30,760 nucleotides of DNA from Trichosphaerium sp. ATCC 40318 (GCA_038496445.1 JALMLS010000357.1:1-30760); one strand, 5' to 3'; shown: positions 1 to 9,768, counted from the first letter of the stretch. Notes: generated by a model not told the origin, from the sequence alone. Numbers and translations: made by a program.

Positions 1-324
1 TTATAAGGTCCGATACAGAGGTGAGTTCTGCCGTTAGGGAAAAGCTCTATATAAACTTTGAATAGGCGCTGCATAGCAGCCTATGATCGTTCTTTTTGTT
101 GTTGCTCTAATTATGTTATACCTGATTTTATAAGGATTGTTTCAACTGAGTAAGTCATTGAACACTGTTAAAAATGCTATAGCATACATATGAACACTTA
201 TACAGTGTTTAATTCAGGATACTGCTACAAAAACTAGCAGAACTTACAAGATTTGTCAGTTTTGTTAGTTCTTACACTTTGATACTTCTGCCAAACCTGT
301 TGCAAACTTGAATGATATGGACAA
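1..324. other. No gene recognised
   Basis: AT-rich sequence with no open frame, splice-site pattern or protein motif that I can support. It lies just left of repeat copy A and may be flanking or decayed duplicated material. Confidence 0.5.
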
Positions 325-796
325 TAGTGTTAAAAGATTCTTTATTTTGTCCTTCAACCCCCTAGCTCACAATTTTGGAGATGCCAATTACTCTTTGCAA
401 TTTGATATTTAAATTGGAAACAATAAACCTACATTGCTTGCAACAGAGTGTTGCATTTATGGAGTTCGCTAGCTACAATACCTACAAATACTGATCCTCC
501 CAAAACAAAGCCGCCAATAGTAGAACTACAATAGTTCTTCAACCAGGTACACCTAATGCTCTCATCTCAAGAGTCAGCGGGATCTCAAAGAAGCGGATTT
601 GAGATACAAGACATTGCGAGTGGCTCTTCTTAAATGTACGACCCTGGTTCGTTTTTTAAATCTTTCTTTAGCTTGGTTAGATGCTTATTTAGTACAATAG
701 CTTGTCAAGTTCTAAAAGAGGCCTTTGGAGTATAGTACTGTGTGAGATGAGATAAAATGGTGGGTACTATGTTCTCTGTAGATTACTTTCAGAATA
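325..796 (+). repeat. Dispersed repeat, copy A
   Basis: Copy A of a ~400-470 bp unit that recurs at 1822-2215 (same orientation) and, rearranged, at 11595-12010. Shared landmarks are a GTGTTGCATTTATGGA block, a short frame beginning with a Tyr/Thr-Asp-Pro-Pro-Lys-Thr motif and ending in Ser-Gly-Ser-Ser-stop (about 480-630), and a downstream TTAGTACAATAGCTT block. The same peptide is open in copy B; here it is interrupted by stops and an extra ~10 bp. The right edge fuses at an AATAGTCCTCAACT junction into a fragment of the F-box/LRR gene. I do not recognise the encoded peptide. Confidence 0.7.
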
Positions 797-975
797 GTCC
801 TCAACTTCCCTCTAAAACAAAACAGTTGAGGTATTTACAAGGAGCGTACGCTCTCAAAATCAGTGATATTAGAAAAGTAGACTTTACAGACTTTAGGACA
901 GTCAATAGAATTGACTTTAGCTTTTGTCACTTACTGACTGATGACCATCTTAAACAACTTTCTGGAGTTTTTTAA
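797..975 (+). pseudogene. F-box/LRR gene fragment (uninterrupted paralogue)
   Basis: About 175 bp almost identical to the segment just after the F-box of the large minus-strand LRR gene (complement of about 11060-11230, continuing at about 10270-10320). It includes the peptide LRYLQGAYALK and the first LRR (CHLLTDDHLKQLSGV), then a TAA. The F-box and remaining repeats are missing, so this is a truncated duplicate. It matters because it contains the sequence CTGACTGA at 934-941 only once, with no insertion. That is the empty-site form of the place where the 734 bp transposon sits in the other copy. An upstream in-frame ATG (757) belongs to repeat copy A, so translation from it would be fortuitous. 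Confidence 0.8.
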
Positions 976-1061
976 AATCTGGTGTTTGTTGTTTGTAGGA
1001 GCCAATGGACGATAGGGATCTAACGGGTTTAAACCGCATGTAGCTTAAAGTGCATAATTTA

Positions 1062-1534
1062 CTACACAAGACGACATAGTTCTGTTGCCAAAATGATGTG
1101 CTCCACCCACTCCTTTCTCTACAAAGGACAAGTGTTAGCTTCAATGTGACACTCACTTGTCATTGATTAATGTAACGTAAGTCTTGTCATTGAGGGAAAA
1201 AAAAAAGAATAATGTAAGAAAAAAATCACGTGCTGCATGCTCAGTCGAAACGAAGAAGAACGTCACTCTGTCACCGTCTTCCTGTTTTTGTGTAAATGAC
1301 CATACATACTGGTTTTCAGAACTCATCTTATCCTCAATCTGTACATTTGTAATATCCATCATTGAGAATGTATTTATTGCCCTCTCATGGTTTATATTCT
1401 AGAAAAACAAACTCTTAGTCAAACATTCATATTAGACCCACCTTGTAATAGGACAACGTTTCAATTCCCAAATCAAAATAACGTGTCTTCCACCGTTTAA
1501 TCACGTTACCTCGTTTTACAATATACCCTTTCAT
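1062..1534 (-). CDS. Stand-alone PH-domain protein, 104 aa, 3 exons
   Basis: Exons 1534-1442, 1398-1234 and 1118-1062 join to 105 codons including the stop. The product is one pleckstrin-homology fold and little else. Strand 1-2 is MKGYIVKRGNVIKRWKTRYF with the usual K-x-W-K-x-R-x-F pattern, followed by LSYYK, a central FFFVSTE strand, and the C-terminal helix RKEWVEHIILATEL with the near-invariant Trp. PH domains usually bind phosphoinositides or proteins at membranes. Intron 1 is GTGGGT...CTAG. Intron 2 begins GCACGTGA and ends TTTGTAG, a GC-AG intron that is needed to join STEHA to RKEWV. A second donor (GTGAGT near 1155) inside intron 2 could give an alternative, unrelated C-terminus open to about 950. 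Start chosen at the first Met, directly before the first PH strand. A truncated duplicate lies at 12012-12444. Confidence 0.75.
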
Positions 1535-1611
1535 TGGTACAAGCTTGTAGCGCTAGAAACACTCCGGTTAATACATGAGTTGTGCCAAATAAGCGTAGTA
1601 AGTACTATCAA

Positions 1612-1770
1612 CTACTTAATTCGTGCCTTGTACAGTGAGCTCTTATTTGTGACATCGTAATAGACTGTATTTAACGTCCTCACTATTTTCATCATTTTAA
1701 TTGTCTTAACGTTATCTACAATAAGATATACGAGCTCTGGTGGCAACTGAAGAGCATCCTTACACGACAT
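1612..1770 (-). pseudogene. Isolated F-box fragment
   Basis: A 52-codon frame starting MSCKDALQLPPELVYLIVDN, matching the F-box pattern (Leu-Pro, Glu-Leu, Ile, hydrophobic helix, then a second helix with Tyr-Asp-Val-Thr). F-boxes bind Skp1 in SCF ubiquitin ligases. No LRRs follow before the stop at 1612, whereas the other F-box genes here are 300-700 aa. It is probably the 5' remnant of a deleted F-box/LRR gene, though a tiny F-box-only protein cannot be excluded. It lies just upstream of the PH gene on the same strand. Confidence 0.5.
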
Positions 1771-1821
1771 GGTAACTACAATAATATAAACCATACGAGT
1801 CAATATTATTCAGCAACTAGT

Positions 1822-2215
1822 AGTGTTAAAAAGATTCTGTGTCCTTCAAACCACCAAGCTAAAACCTACATTGCTTGCAACAAAGTGTTGCATTTATGGA
1901 TTTTGCTACCTGCAAACACCTACAAATACTGGACTGATCCTCCTAAAACAACAAGGCCACCAACAGTAGAACTTACAATAGCTTCTCAACTAGATACACC
2001 AAATGCTCTCATCTCAAGATCTCAAAGAAGCGGATTTGAGATACAAGACATTGATAGTGGCTCTTCTTAAATGTACGACCTTTGTTCGTTTTTTAAATCT
2101 ATCTTTAGCTTGGTTAGATGCTTATTTAGTACAATAGCTTTTAGTTCCTTGACAGGCCTTGGAGTATGGTGCTGTGCAAAATGAGATAATATGTTGACTA
2201 CATATTTTGTAGGTT
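1822..2215 (+). repeat. Dispersed repeat, copy B
   Basis: Second copy of the unit at 325-796, in the same orientation about 1.4 kb away. Its short frame (1885-2070, 61 codons) is open here: about 20 residues, then TDPPKT, a Pro/Thr-rich stretch, and an end rich in Ser and Gly. It has no match I recognise and could be the terminal exon of a lost gene. Near its right end this copy diverges from copy A (TATGTTGACTACATATTTTG against TAAAATGGTGGGTACTATGT). Confidence 0.65.
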
Positions 2216-2762
2216 CTTATCACTGTGGCATAGTACGAGCAACTGAAATTGAGGTTTTGCAAACACTTTTTTGTTTAGTCAAATTTGTACGACATTTTAT
2301 ATATCCGCCTTGGCTGTTAACAAGGATAGTGCAGTCAGCCATCTACAAGATTTTTGTAGTAGCCTCACTAGGCCGGAAATAACAAAACGGCACTTGTTGG
2401 AGGTTTTGCACAAGCTTTGAAAACCGTAAAGGCGTATTGAATTCAGACACATAAAGATATTCCAACGTGGAACAGTATTGTAGACATTTGAAACGATTAG
2501 TACAGCCACCACGTTTTTTACCGAGTTCTTACCAAAATGGCGTTTATCACAAGATTCACTCTTTTTGAACGTGTCAGTGAATTTTGAGCATACAGACTAA
2601 TTCATGTTTGTTGTTTACATTGCATACAATTACCGCATCTAGTGGCAACTTCGTAGCATCATTTAGAGCTTTGAATTCTTTGCTGGTAATTTAGTGATTT
2701 TACTTATGTAGTAATTTTACAAGCAACATTGTGCCTGATAATAATATGTGCTACCACTTATT
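2216..2762. other. No intact gene; faint F-box relic
   Basis: No convincing open frame. On the minus strand near 2690-2630 a short stretch reads NDATKLPLDAVIV, resembling the first helix of the F-boxes in this window (compare CKDALQLPPELVYLIV at 1770). It is surrounded by stops and is probably a decayed duplicate. The rest looks like untranslated or decayed DNA downstream of the large LRR gene. Confidence 0.4.
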
Positions 2763-2929
2763 TTAACATAACCTCAAGTTACACACACAAAAGCGAGGTT
2801 CATATACAAACCTTATTACTGGTAAGTATTCTGTATCTGTGTAAACAAAAGCTCCATCAATAGCATCAATTGTAACGTTCTGACAACTTGTAACATTAAT
2901 TATTCTGACACCAGTTACTGCCCTAACAC

Positions 2930-3945
2930 CATCATCTGTAATATTACACTTTGCAAGGTTAATTGTATGAACACCAACCAATGCTTTGACGCCTTCATCT
3001 GTAACTTTTGTCTTGCAAAGGTTAATTGTATGAACACCAGCTAGTGCTTTAACACCTTTATCTGTAATGTGTATACAGTATGATAAATCAATAGTATGAA
3101 CACCTGCCAATGCTGTAATACTCTTATCAGAGACATAGTCACAACGCCTTAAATGGATTTCATGAACGCCAGCCAGCGCTTTAACACCATCACCTCTAAT
3201 ATCATTATAGCTTAAACTAACAGTATGAGCACCAGCCAATGCTTTAACACCTTTGTTTGTAACATCACAACTGTCCAAATTAATTATATGTACACCTGCT
3301 AATGCCTTAGCACCTTTATCTGTAACATGTTCACACCCTTCCAAAAAAATGGTATGAACTCCTGCCAAATGTATGATGCCATCATCTGTAATATGTACAC
3401 ATTCTGTTAAATCAATAGAATGTACTCCAGCCAACGCTTTCACGCCATCATCTGTTATGTGTTTACATTCTGATAAATTGATTGTATGCACACCAGCCAA
3501 TGCTTTAATACCTTCATCTGTGACATGTATACATTCTGATAAATTAATTGTATGAACACCAGCCAATGCTTTCACGCCATCATCTGAAATTTGTATACAT
3601 TCTGATAAATCAATAGTATGAACACCTGCCAATGCTCTAACACCTTCGTTGGTAATATCCTCAATTCCTGATAAACGAATTGTATGGACACCTGCCAAAG
3701 CTTTAAGAACAGCATCATTAGCACCCCATAAATTAATAGTATGAACACCAGCTAAGCAGCTAATATTATCATCAGATACAAGTGTATGACAAAGATCGAT
3801 GGTGTGAACGCCAGATAAAGCTCTAATACTGTCATCTATTTTTTCAAGTCCCCACAAATTTATCTCATGAACACCAGCCAGTGCTTTAATACCTTCATCT
3901 GTAAGGACTGTGTTACAAGATATATCAATTGTATGGACACCCTAG
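2930..3945 (-). repeat. Tandem ~66-72 bp LRR-coding repeats
   Basis: The 3' block of the large LRR gene consists of about 15 consecutive units. Between about 3370 and 3630 neighbours are almost identical at DNA level (a GTATGAACACCAGCCAATGC-type block recurs each unit). Such similarity suggests recent unit duplication or gene conversion rather than old repeats held only by protein selection. Confidence 0.8.
3935..3942. repeat. Target-site duplication GGACACCC, left copy
   Basis: The eight bases directly before the transposon end at 3943. They recur exactly at 9761-9768 directly after its other end. Joining the flanks at one copy gives an uninterrupted LRR reading frame. Confidence 0.92.
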
Positions 3946-3966
3946 CGATGTTCCAAACGAATAGAA
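3943..3966 (+). repeat. Terminal inverted repeat, left
   Basis: Begins TAGCGATGTTCCAAACG. The reverse complement of 9737-9760 begins with the same 17 bases. Related in layout to the ends of the 734 bp element (TAGAGATGG...), which also start TAG and are followed by an ACCG-rich stretch. Confidence 0.9.
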
Positions 3967-4375
3967 TACCGAATCTATCGCCAGAACGTAAAAAGTTGGA
4001 AATAGTCGAATATATTCCGATTCGGTTTTCAGAGAAGAGCGACTGTGAAACTGAAAGTTGTTGGCTTTTTTTTTAATCACCAAGTGCTTTTTGTTCATCC
4101 AAACCACTCTCATACGTTTTAAAATGCATATTTCTATACATAGAGTGGTTGAAAGCCCTATATTGAGTGAGTTTAAGATATCTACGTTTTAGCGGTAAAA
4201 CTAAGTCACAGTAAGCCTAACCGACACTTTTGTTGTGTGAAATTGTGCCAGTGGTGACGTTTTTTTGACAATTCGAGCCAATCTTGAGCCCACCACGTGA
4301 TCTATTTTTTTGCTGTCTCAAAACCACTTTTTAGTACTTTCCACACGTAGAAATAGCCATCACTTGAGGTAAAAC

Positions 4376-4395
4376 ATATCTCTGTCGACTGAATA
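4376..4395 (+). repeat. Subterminal inverted repeat, left arm
   Basis: ATATCTCTGTCGACTGAATA matches the reverse complement of 9524-9543 at 19 of 20 positions. It lies 434 bp from the left end, while its partner is 218 bp from the right end. Subterminal inverted motifs are commonly transposase-binding sites; that role is inferred. The pair supports treating everything between as one element. Confidence 0.7.
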
Positions 4396-4709
4396 GACTG
4401 TGATCTACTAATAAACTCTAAAATGCTTTAATAAATACTGCGAGAGTATGTTAAACAACATGTTGGAGTTAGAGCTTGTAACAAGCTGATTTTGTGTCTT
4501 TTTATTTTCTGTAATTGTATTTAGAAAACTCACATTTTTTCACTCATCAACTTCCTCGAACTGCTTCATAGTCACACTATCCATATTTTATGACTGCTGA
4601 ATATACACAAGGGCAGCTGATAGGTATGTACAAGTCATTAGGTTACTTAGAATCAAAAGTGTTGAAAAATACCGTGTAATACACATTCTTTGCATCTCAT
4701 AGTGTTTGA

Positions 4710-4872
4710 GAGTAGTTTTGAAACACGTGATACATTTTGTAGAGTTTACACTTCAAATCAAGTAAAAGTAGTCACAAACCGTGTTATACGCACGTTTATT
4801 GCAGTTTGTGGTCACTTTGGCTGATAACAAAATCGTTTATCCTTTTTAGTATCACATGTATCAAAACTACTC
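4710..4872. promoter_or_regulatory. Palindromic region upstream of the fusion gene
   Basis: Arms at 4710-4733 and 4849-4872 are inverted copies (about 22 of 24 positions; core TTTTGAAACACGTGATAC) separated by about 115 bp. Just inside and just beyond the right arm are two further related stretches (about 4783-4815 and 4880-4910), both with a GTGTT...CACG...TTTATT...TTGTGG pattern in direct orientation. CACGTG occurs at 4724 and 4887. The region sits directly upstream of the first recognisable exon, so it could be the promoter or a transposase-binding cluster. Function is inferred. Confidence 0.45.
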
Positions 4873-4959
4873 GGAACTGTGTTGAACACGTGTTTATTAA
4901 ACGTTGTGGCCATTTTTAGCCAATTTTAAACTGCTTGTACTGTACTTACTGTTACTTAG

Positions 4960-7900
4960 CTAATTTACCCAAGTGGGATGCTCATAGTTGTCCGTGGGAT
5001 GCTGTTTACATTGCGCTGTGCTCAGTTAATGAAGTTTGTGTATGTAAACATCAAATTATGTGCATTTGTTTTGCTTAGCACAAAGTTAGGTATTTCCACA
5101 ACACCCAACTTTGTTAACGGACAACAATACTTCACAAAGTCGAAACAAACTCATAGCTCTCTTTGAAGAACACTGCTACTACACTAATCCAAAACAGCAG
5201 ACATATCTAGCAAAGCAGTTTAGTAAGCAGCGTAATGGGCAGTATGCTTTTGAATGCAGTGTAACAGAAGTACACAGATACGCTAGAAAAATGTGTACAG
5301 CATTTCATTTTATTGAGTGTTACGAAAATAAATGCTCATGTCAAGGTACAACACAATTACTTTTATGGTATTCACACATTTAAAGACAGTTTCAAATCTC
5401 TGGAAAGGCTGTTCATTGATTATGGAGATTTAGAAGAGCGAATATCTACTTGGTTGAATCAAAGATTACAGTCAAACCATTGTACAGAATGTACTTCTGG
5501 TGGAATAAAAACTGCTATGGTAATTCTATGTCATTATCTACAACTTATCATTGATAGAGCATCACAATACCAGCGCTGATAACAGTGTGTCCTTCACCTA
5601 CAGTGGTATCCAACTTTTTTGGGTTGCCTCAACAATTAATTCTACACGGAAGGTACATACAAACACAAGGCTGTGTGTTAATGAAATTAGAGTGTGGAAA
5701 GCAACGTATTTATTAATGTGGCAAAAGAACCCAAAGCACTACACTACATATGTGAATGTAAATGGTATTTGGTGGTTCATTGACTGTTACCAACCAGAAA
5801 AATCTTGTCGCTCCAATCCTTGTAAGCCATTTTTCTACTACCTATGATTAACGCTTGAAAGGGGATAGCTCTGCATCACATGGCACCAACCCTGATTTTT
5901 GGCGTGTTTGTGAGGTTGTTTATAAAGGAGAACCACATCAAGTATTTAACACAAAGCCTTACAAACCACCAACTCCGCCCTCCATCTATGAAAACTACAG
6001 CTCAAACAGTGTCAGGTATTGTGAATTACATTTTGTGGCAAATAGTTAACCTAAGTAGTGACGTTGTGTGTATTGAAGATAGTAGTGATGAATTTAGCCC
6101 ATATGATGTACATCCAATTGATTCGAATGAATTCAGTGACGAAGATTCATGTAACATTTTAATGGTATCTAATTGTAAGCTACCTTCCGATAGAATATTG
6201 GCAAAGGATGACATTTTGGGTAAAACGGTAACAATACTTAAAGTAACAGACAAACGAACTATCACCAAGAAAGAAAAGAAAGTAGGACAGCGAAAGTGGG
6301 TTGTAGAAGTAGAAATTAGTGTTGATGGTGAAAACAAACATTGTAGGCTATGGGACTGTGATGCAAAAACATTACAAGGATACAAGACAGCAATTGCACA
6401 CTGGAAAACACAAAAGTACATTACTGACGGGGTACTTTTCTACCAGTTAATGAAGGCACTAACTTGTTTAGAACTGGGAGCCTGGTATAAATGCACCACA
6501 TTTAAAGCATACATCTGCAGATAATGTGCTTGGTATTGATGAAGGAAAACAGTTTGCAATATGGAACCACAAAAAACCACCAACAGTTCAAGATGCAATA
6601 ACAACATGGCTTTCACCTTTGTTTAACATGGTATTAGCGGACTCATCAATAGGTTTGACAGTTTGACAGCTTATGTAGTTTATTGCAATCAACTCACTCT
6701 TTTGTAGGGTTTAAAACGTTGGGTGCTGATTCCAAAAACATCTACAACAAGCTGAAAAAACAAGATATTTTGAAGCACAATTACAAAAAGCAACTTGAAG
6801 CGTTGAAACTGTATCCAGGTAAAGCCAATACCCTGTATTACATTAAATGGTTTATAGATATTAAAAACACATCTTGGTATCAAAATACAGTACCCAAGAC
6901 AAAACAGCGGCTTGATAAAATAACCCAAAGCTGTGCTTCTGTTTCATATTCTACCTTGCTTTCTAAAATTGATATTCCGGGATACATCAAAGCCAAAAAA
7001 CAAAAAAATCACCATAAATGGACATGTGCCGGTAGTTGGTCAATAGATCTAGTTAGGTACTATTTTGGAGCGCTATTAGGAATGAAACTAGCGCCACACC
7101 ATAAGCTACCAAATTATTGGAAAAAGTTCTCATTATATGGAAATGAAGGTACAAATGAGTTCATTTTGTACATTATTTAGTTTGGTAGCCATTAAAAATA
7201 GTTGTACATTGGAGCAATGGGAAGAAATCACCTCTCAGATAGATTACCATCCCTTAAAAGTTCAACGGTATTGTAATTTGGTTTGATATCTTCTGTGTAT
7301 TTACAAAAATATTACAGGTTGCTGAATAGTGTTATACAACAGTCGTTTTTACCTGGAAGTATTGGTTGCCTAGATGAATCAGTACTACCAGGAGCAAGTA
7401 TGTCAACACTATCAAGGCATCATTTAAATGGCCATAGAGGTGTGGTTTAGATGTTATTGTTCACGCAAACCTGTAAAGGAAGGATTTTGGGTTTTTGAAT
7501 TCTGTTTTAAAGTACGTTACCTCATAAAGCCTTTTTTAATGATTTAAAAAGAATGGTAAAGATGTTTGGCCATGGATGCTTGAAGTACGATTTGGAGGAA
7601 GCACTTTGCCTCCGTCACACATGGCTCACTTTATTGCTACTACTATATTGAAGAAGTATCCCAACAATAAAATTACCATAGCAACTGATTCATACTACAC
7701 TACACCAGCTATGGCAAAGCAAGCATCTAACAACTTTAAATTTGTTGGAGTTATGAATTCGACTAAAGCAGCGGACATGATTTCTCATCTGAAAAAAGTA
7801 CAAAAATTCCATGTCCACATCTAATTGATTGCTAGTTGCTACCCAACAAAAAGGTTGGAACACATGTGTGGGTATATGACGCCAACACATTGGAACAAGA

Positions 7901-8864
7901 TTCTCCAGTCTGTGCTGGTATATTCAAAGATGTTAAATCTCATGTCTCTTATCTATCAAACATTGGAGATCCTACTAAATCTGTTTCTGTGACAGAAACT
8001 ATCAAGTCAAAACAACAGGTGATACATAAGCCTGAACCCGTGAAGCTGTATTCAGAATTGAAAAATGCTTGTGATGTATTTAATAGATTGTACGCATAAG
8101 TTGTAGTTATTAATACTGATTTTATACACAGTGTATTGAAGTACAGAAGGATTCATAATACCAAAAACACTCGGTGGACCACAGCATTGTTGACAGCCTA
8201 CTTGTAACATATTTTGTTAACACCACAGTTAATGTTGTTTAGTGATTTGTTTATGGCATCCTCTTTTTGTTGGTACACAATGCTCAACAAACATAGCACA
8301 ATAACATATGCAAAGTACATGGAAATGGTCGCAACTTCTTTAATGGAATCAAACCACAAACCCATATGTATTCGGCTGAGAAAACCCACAACTGCAAAAA
8401 CTCCTAAACCTCAAGCTTACAATGATAGATGTTTACATACTCGGTCTAAAATGAAACCAATTTCAGACATCCAAAGCAATCAAATGAAATCACGCACAAG
8501 TGATCACATTCATCAAGCCAAACAATCAAACAAAAGAAAATTAGAAAAACAAAGTGGACAGGCAAAAAAACGTCAGCGAGTAGCAAAAACTCATAGTTTG
8601 CACTCAATTACAAAGTCTCGCTTTTCTGACAAGCTATTAAACTCACAAGTTGCCAAATGCAAGGTTTGCAATCAACGAAAAATAAGAAGGTACTATGCCG
8701 GCTATTTATTAACAGTATTCACCAAGATTAGGTATTGCAAAGGATGTATGATACAGCGTAAACTTGTTTGTGTGAAAAAAACTGTCTATTCTTTAAGAGT
8801 TCCAACGTTTTACTGTGTTGATTGCTTTCTAAACTACCACATGAACACTTCTTTCAACTACTGA
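4960..8864 (+). CDS. USP-like peptidase / piggyBac transposase fusion, 17 exons
   Basis: Exons: 4960-5039, 5090-5345, 5386-5519, 5558-5652, 5691-5821, 5862-6015, 6059-6431, 6472-6630, 6662-7148, 7189-7267, 7318-7397, 7438-7511, 7552-7797, 7836-8089, 8132-8203, 8243-8689, 8732-8864. All phases agree and 1,084 codons run without a stop. The N-terminal part looks like a USP/UCH-type cysteine peptidase: Cys box SCPWDAVYIALC (Cys at 4989), CTEC ribbon (5481), His motif KHYTTYVNVNGIWW (His at 5737). Next comes an acidic linker, then the DDE_Tnp_1_7 core: D at 7373 (GCLDES), 7687 (TDSYYTT) and 8073 (CDVFNR), spaced 78 and 116 residues. The C-terminal Cys/His domain has CKVC, RYCKGC and FYCVDCFLNYH. 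No ATG opens the transposase part until well inside it, supporting fusion. The true start is unresolved; a 25 bp exon at 4856-4880 with ATG is one possibility. A 36 bp in-frame intron at 5242-5277 is optional. Confidence 0.75.
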
Positions 8865-9523
8865 ATGGTACCTCTCTCTTTGGTCATTTGGGATTGACAT
8901 GGAATATCATATATCTTTTGGCTCTCACTGGGCTAGCTCCAGGCAGTGACCCAGATTATGGAGAAGACGACTTAGTATCAGGTAAGAAAAAGAGATTTAA
9001 AGAGAAAGCTAACAAGGCGTTCAAGGTTGACATTGATACCATATTGGCAATGAAATAGCATTCTGCCTTGTAGTATCTCTTAGAACATGCAGTGGATATT
9101 GCCTCCTACCAATGCAACAGTGGCACTGACACTGAATGCCATAACTGGTACAAGACGCTTTTACACCTCACTCTATGATATCTATCTAATGGTTGTCTTT
9201 TGCAATGCGAAATAATTGGTATTTTTAGGTAATTAACTAACAAAGACGGACTGAAAATGATGGCATTTTTTATTTTTTGTTTGTTTTACAAGATATTGAT
9301 ACCCTTTGTACATGGGTAACAATTTTGGAAAGTGTTTGGACACAGCAGCAATGTCCGAAAATAAACTTCCTCTTTCTGTGAACACAAAAAAAGGCTGCGG
9401 ATGCTGCTCAAATTTGGGCAAAAAATTGTCCAAAATTCCGCCCGCTTGTACTCCTTGTGTGTAGTCGCTTGTGTGGGGGTAGTGGGTATATGTAAGAAAT
9501 AACCAGCTACCTATTTGTGTTGT

Positions 9524-9543
9524 TATTCAGTCGATAGAGATAT
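9524..9543 (-). repeat. Subterminal inverted repeat, right arm
   Basis: Reverse complement is ATATCTCTATCGACTGAATA, differing at one base from 4376-4395. Confidence 0.7.
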
Positions 9544-9736
9544 TTTAACACAATTTTGTAGTTTTATCTATTCACTTGCTCTATTAAAAAAAAGTCTCAG
9601 ACGTGTTCGGATGTAAAAAAATGGGTTCAGGACAGCAATAAGGATGTAATTTGTGCCGTTTTATCTCACCACAAAAAAAGCGAGAAGAATATATTCGAAT
9701 AAACCAAGAAAATTTGGTTCAAATACGAATTTTGCA

Positions 9737-9760
9737 ATCTATCCGTTTGGAACATCGCTA
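9737..9760 (-). repeat. Terminal inverted repeat, right
   Basis: Reads CGTTTGGAACATCGCTA into the end at 9760, the exact inverse of the left end. Confidence 0.9.
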
Positions 9761-9768
9761 GGACACCC
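9761..9768. repeat. Target-site duplication GGACACCC, right copy
   Basis: Exact second copy of 3935-3942, directly after the transposon end. Confidence 0.92.

Larger units (their letters stand above)
3943..9760 (+). mobile_element. 5.8 kb DNA transposon with TAGCGATG... ends
   Basis: Ends are inverted copies of TAGCGATGTTCCAAACG (17 of 17 identical), with similarity continuing for about seven more bases (AATAGAAT against GATAGATT). It is flanked by the exact 8-bp duplication GGACACCC and sits inside an LRR of the large F-box gene. A second, subterminal inverted pair lies at 4376-4395 and 9524-9543. The interior holds one intron-rich gene for a peptidase-transposase fusion (4960-8864) that is open throughout, so the element may be young and autonomous. 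TAG-ends with 8-bp duplications are typical of hAT elements, whereas the transposase is of piggyBac type, which normally duplicates TTAA. Either this is a distinct lineage, or a piggyBac-like gene was captured. I found no internal TTAA-bounded inverted repeats that would mark a nested element, but this was by eye only. Confidence 0.85.
8865..9760. other. 3' part of the transposon; short unassigned frames
   Basis: After the fusion stop (8864) a frame without its own early ATG runs to a stop at 9058, ending PDYGEDDLVSGKKKRFKEKA..., acidic then lysine-rich. It could be an alternative 3' exon or decay. A 43-codon frame with ATG occurs at 9090-9221. Neither has a recognised motif. The rest to 9760 is the right non-coding arm, with the subterminal repeat (9524-9543) and the terminal repeat. 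Confidence 0.4.

Noticed and set aside
3373-3555. Plus-strand open frame of 60 codons inside the LRR region
   Set aside because: It is the antisense of the AGVHTI-type repeats, whose composition leaves the opposite strand open. The same applies to 9816-10016, 14235-14441 and 24306-24647.
4960-5847. Ulp1/SENP-type protease instead of USP-type
   Set aside because: Ulp1 enzymes have the order His, Asp, Cys. Here the Cys box comes first and the His motif last, as in USP/UCH-type peptidases.
5111-8864. Reading the transposase region as a frameshifted dead element
   Set aside because: Every apparent frameshift coincides with a GT...AG segment of about 40 bp whose removal restores phase and conserved motifs. 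Seventeen consistent exons are unlikely by chance.
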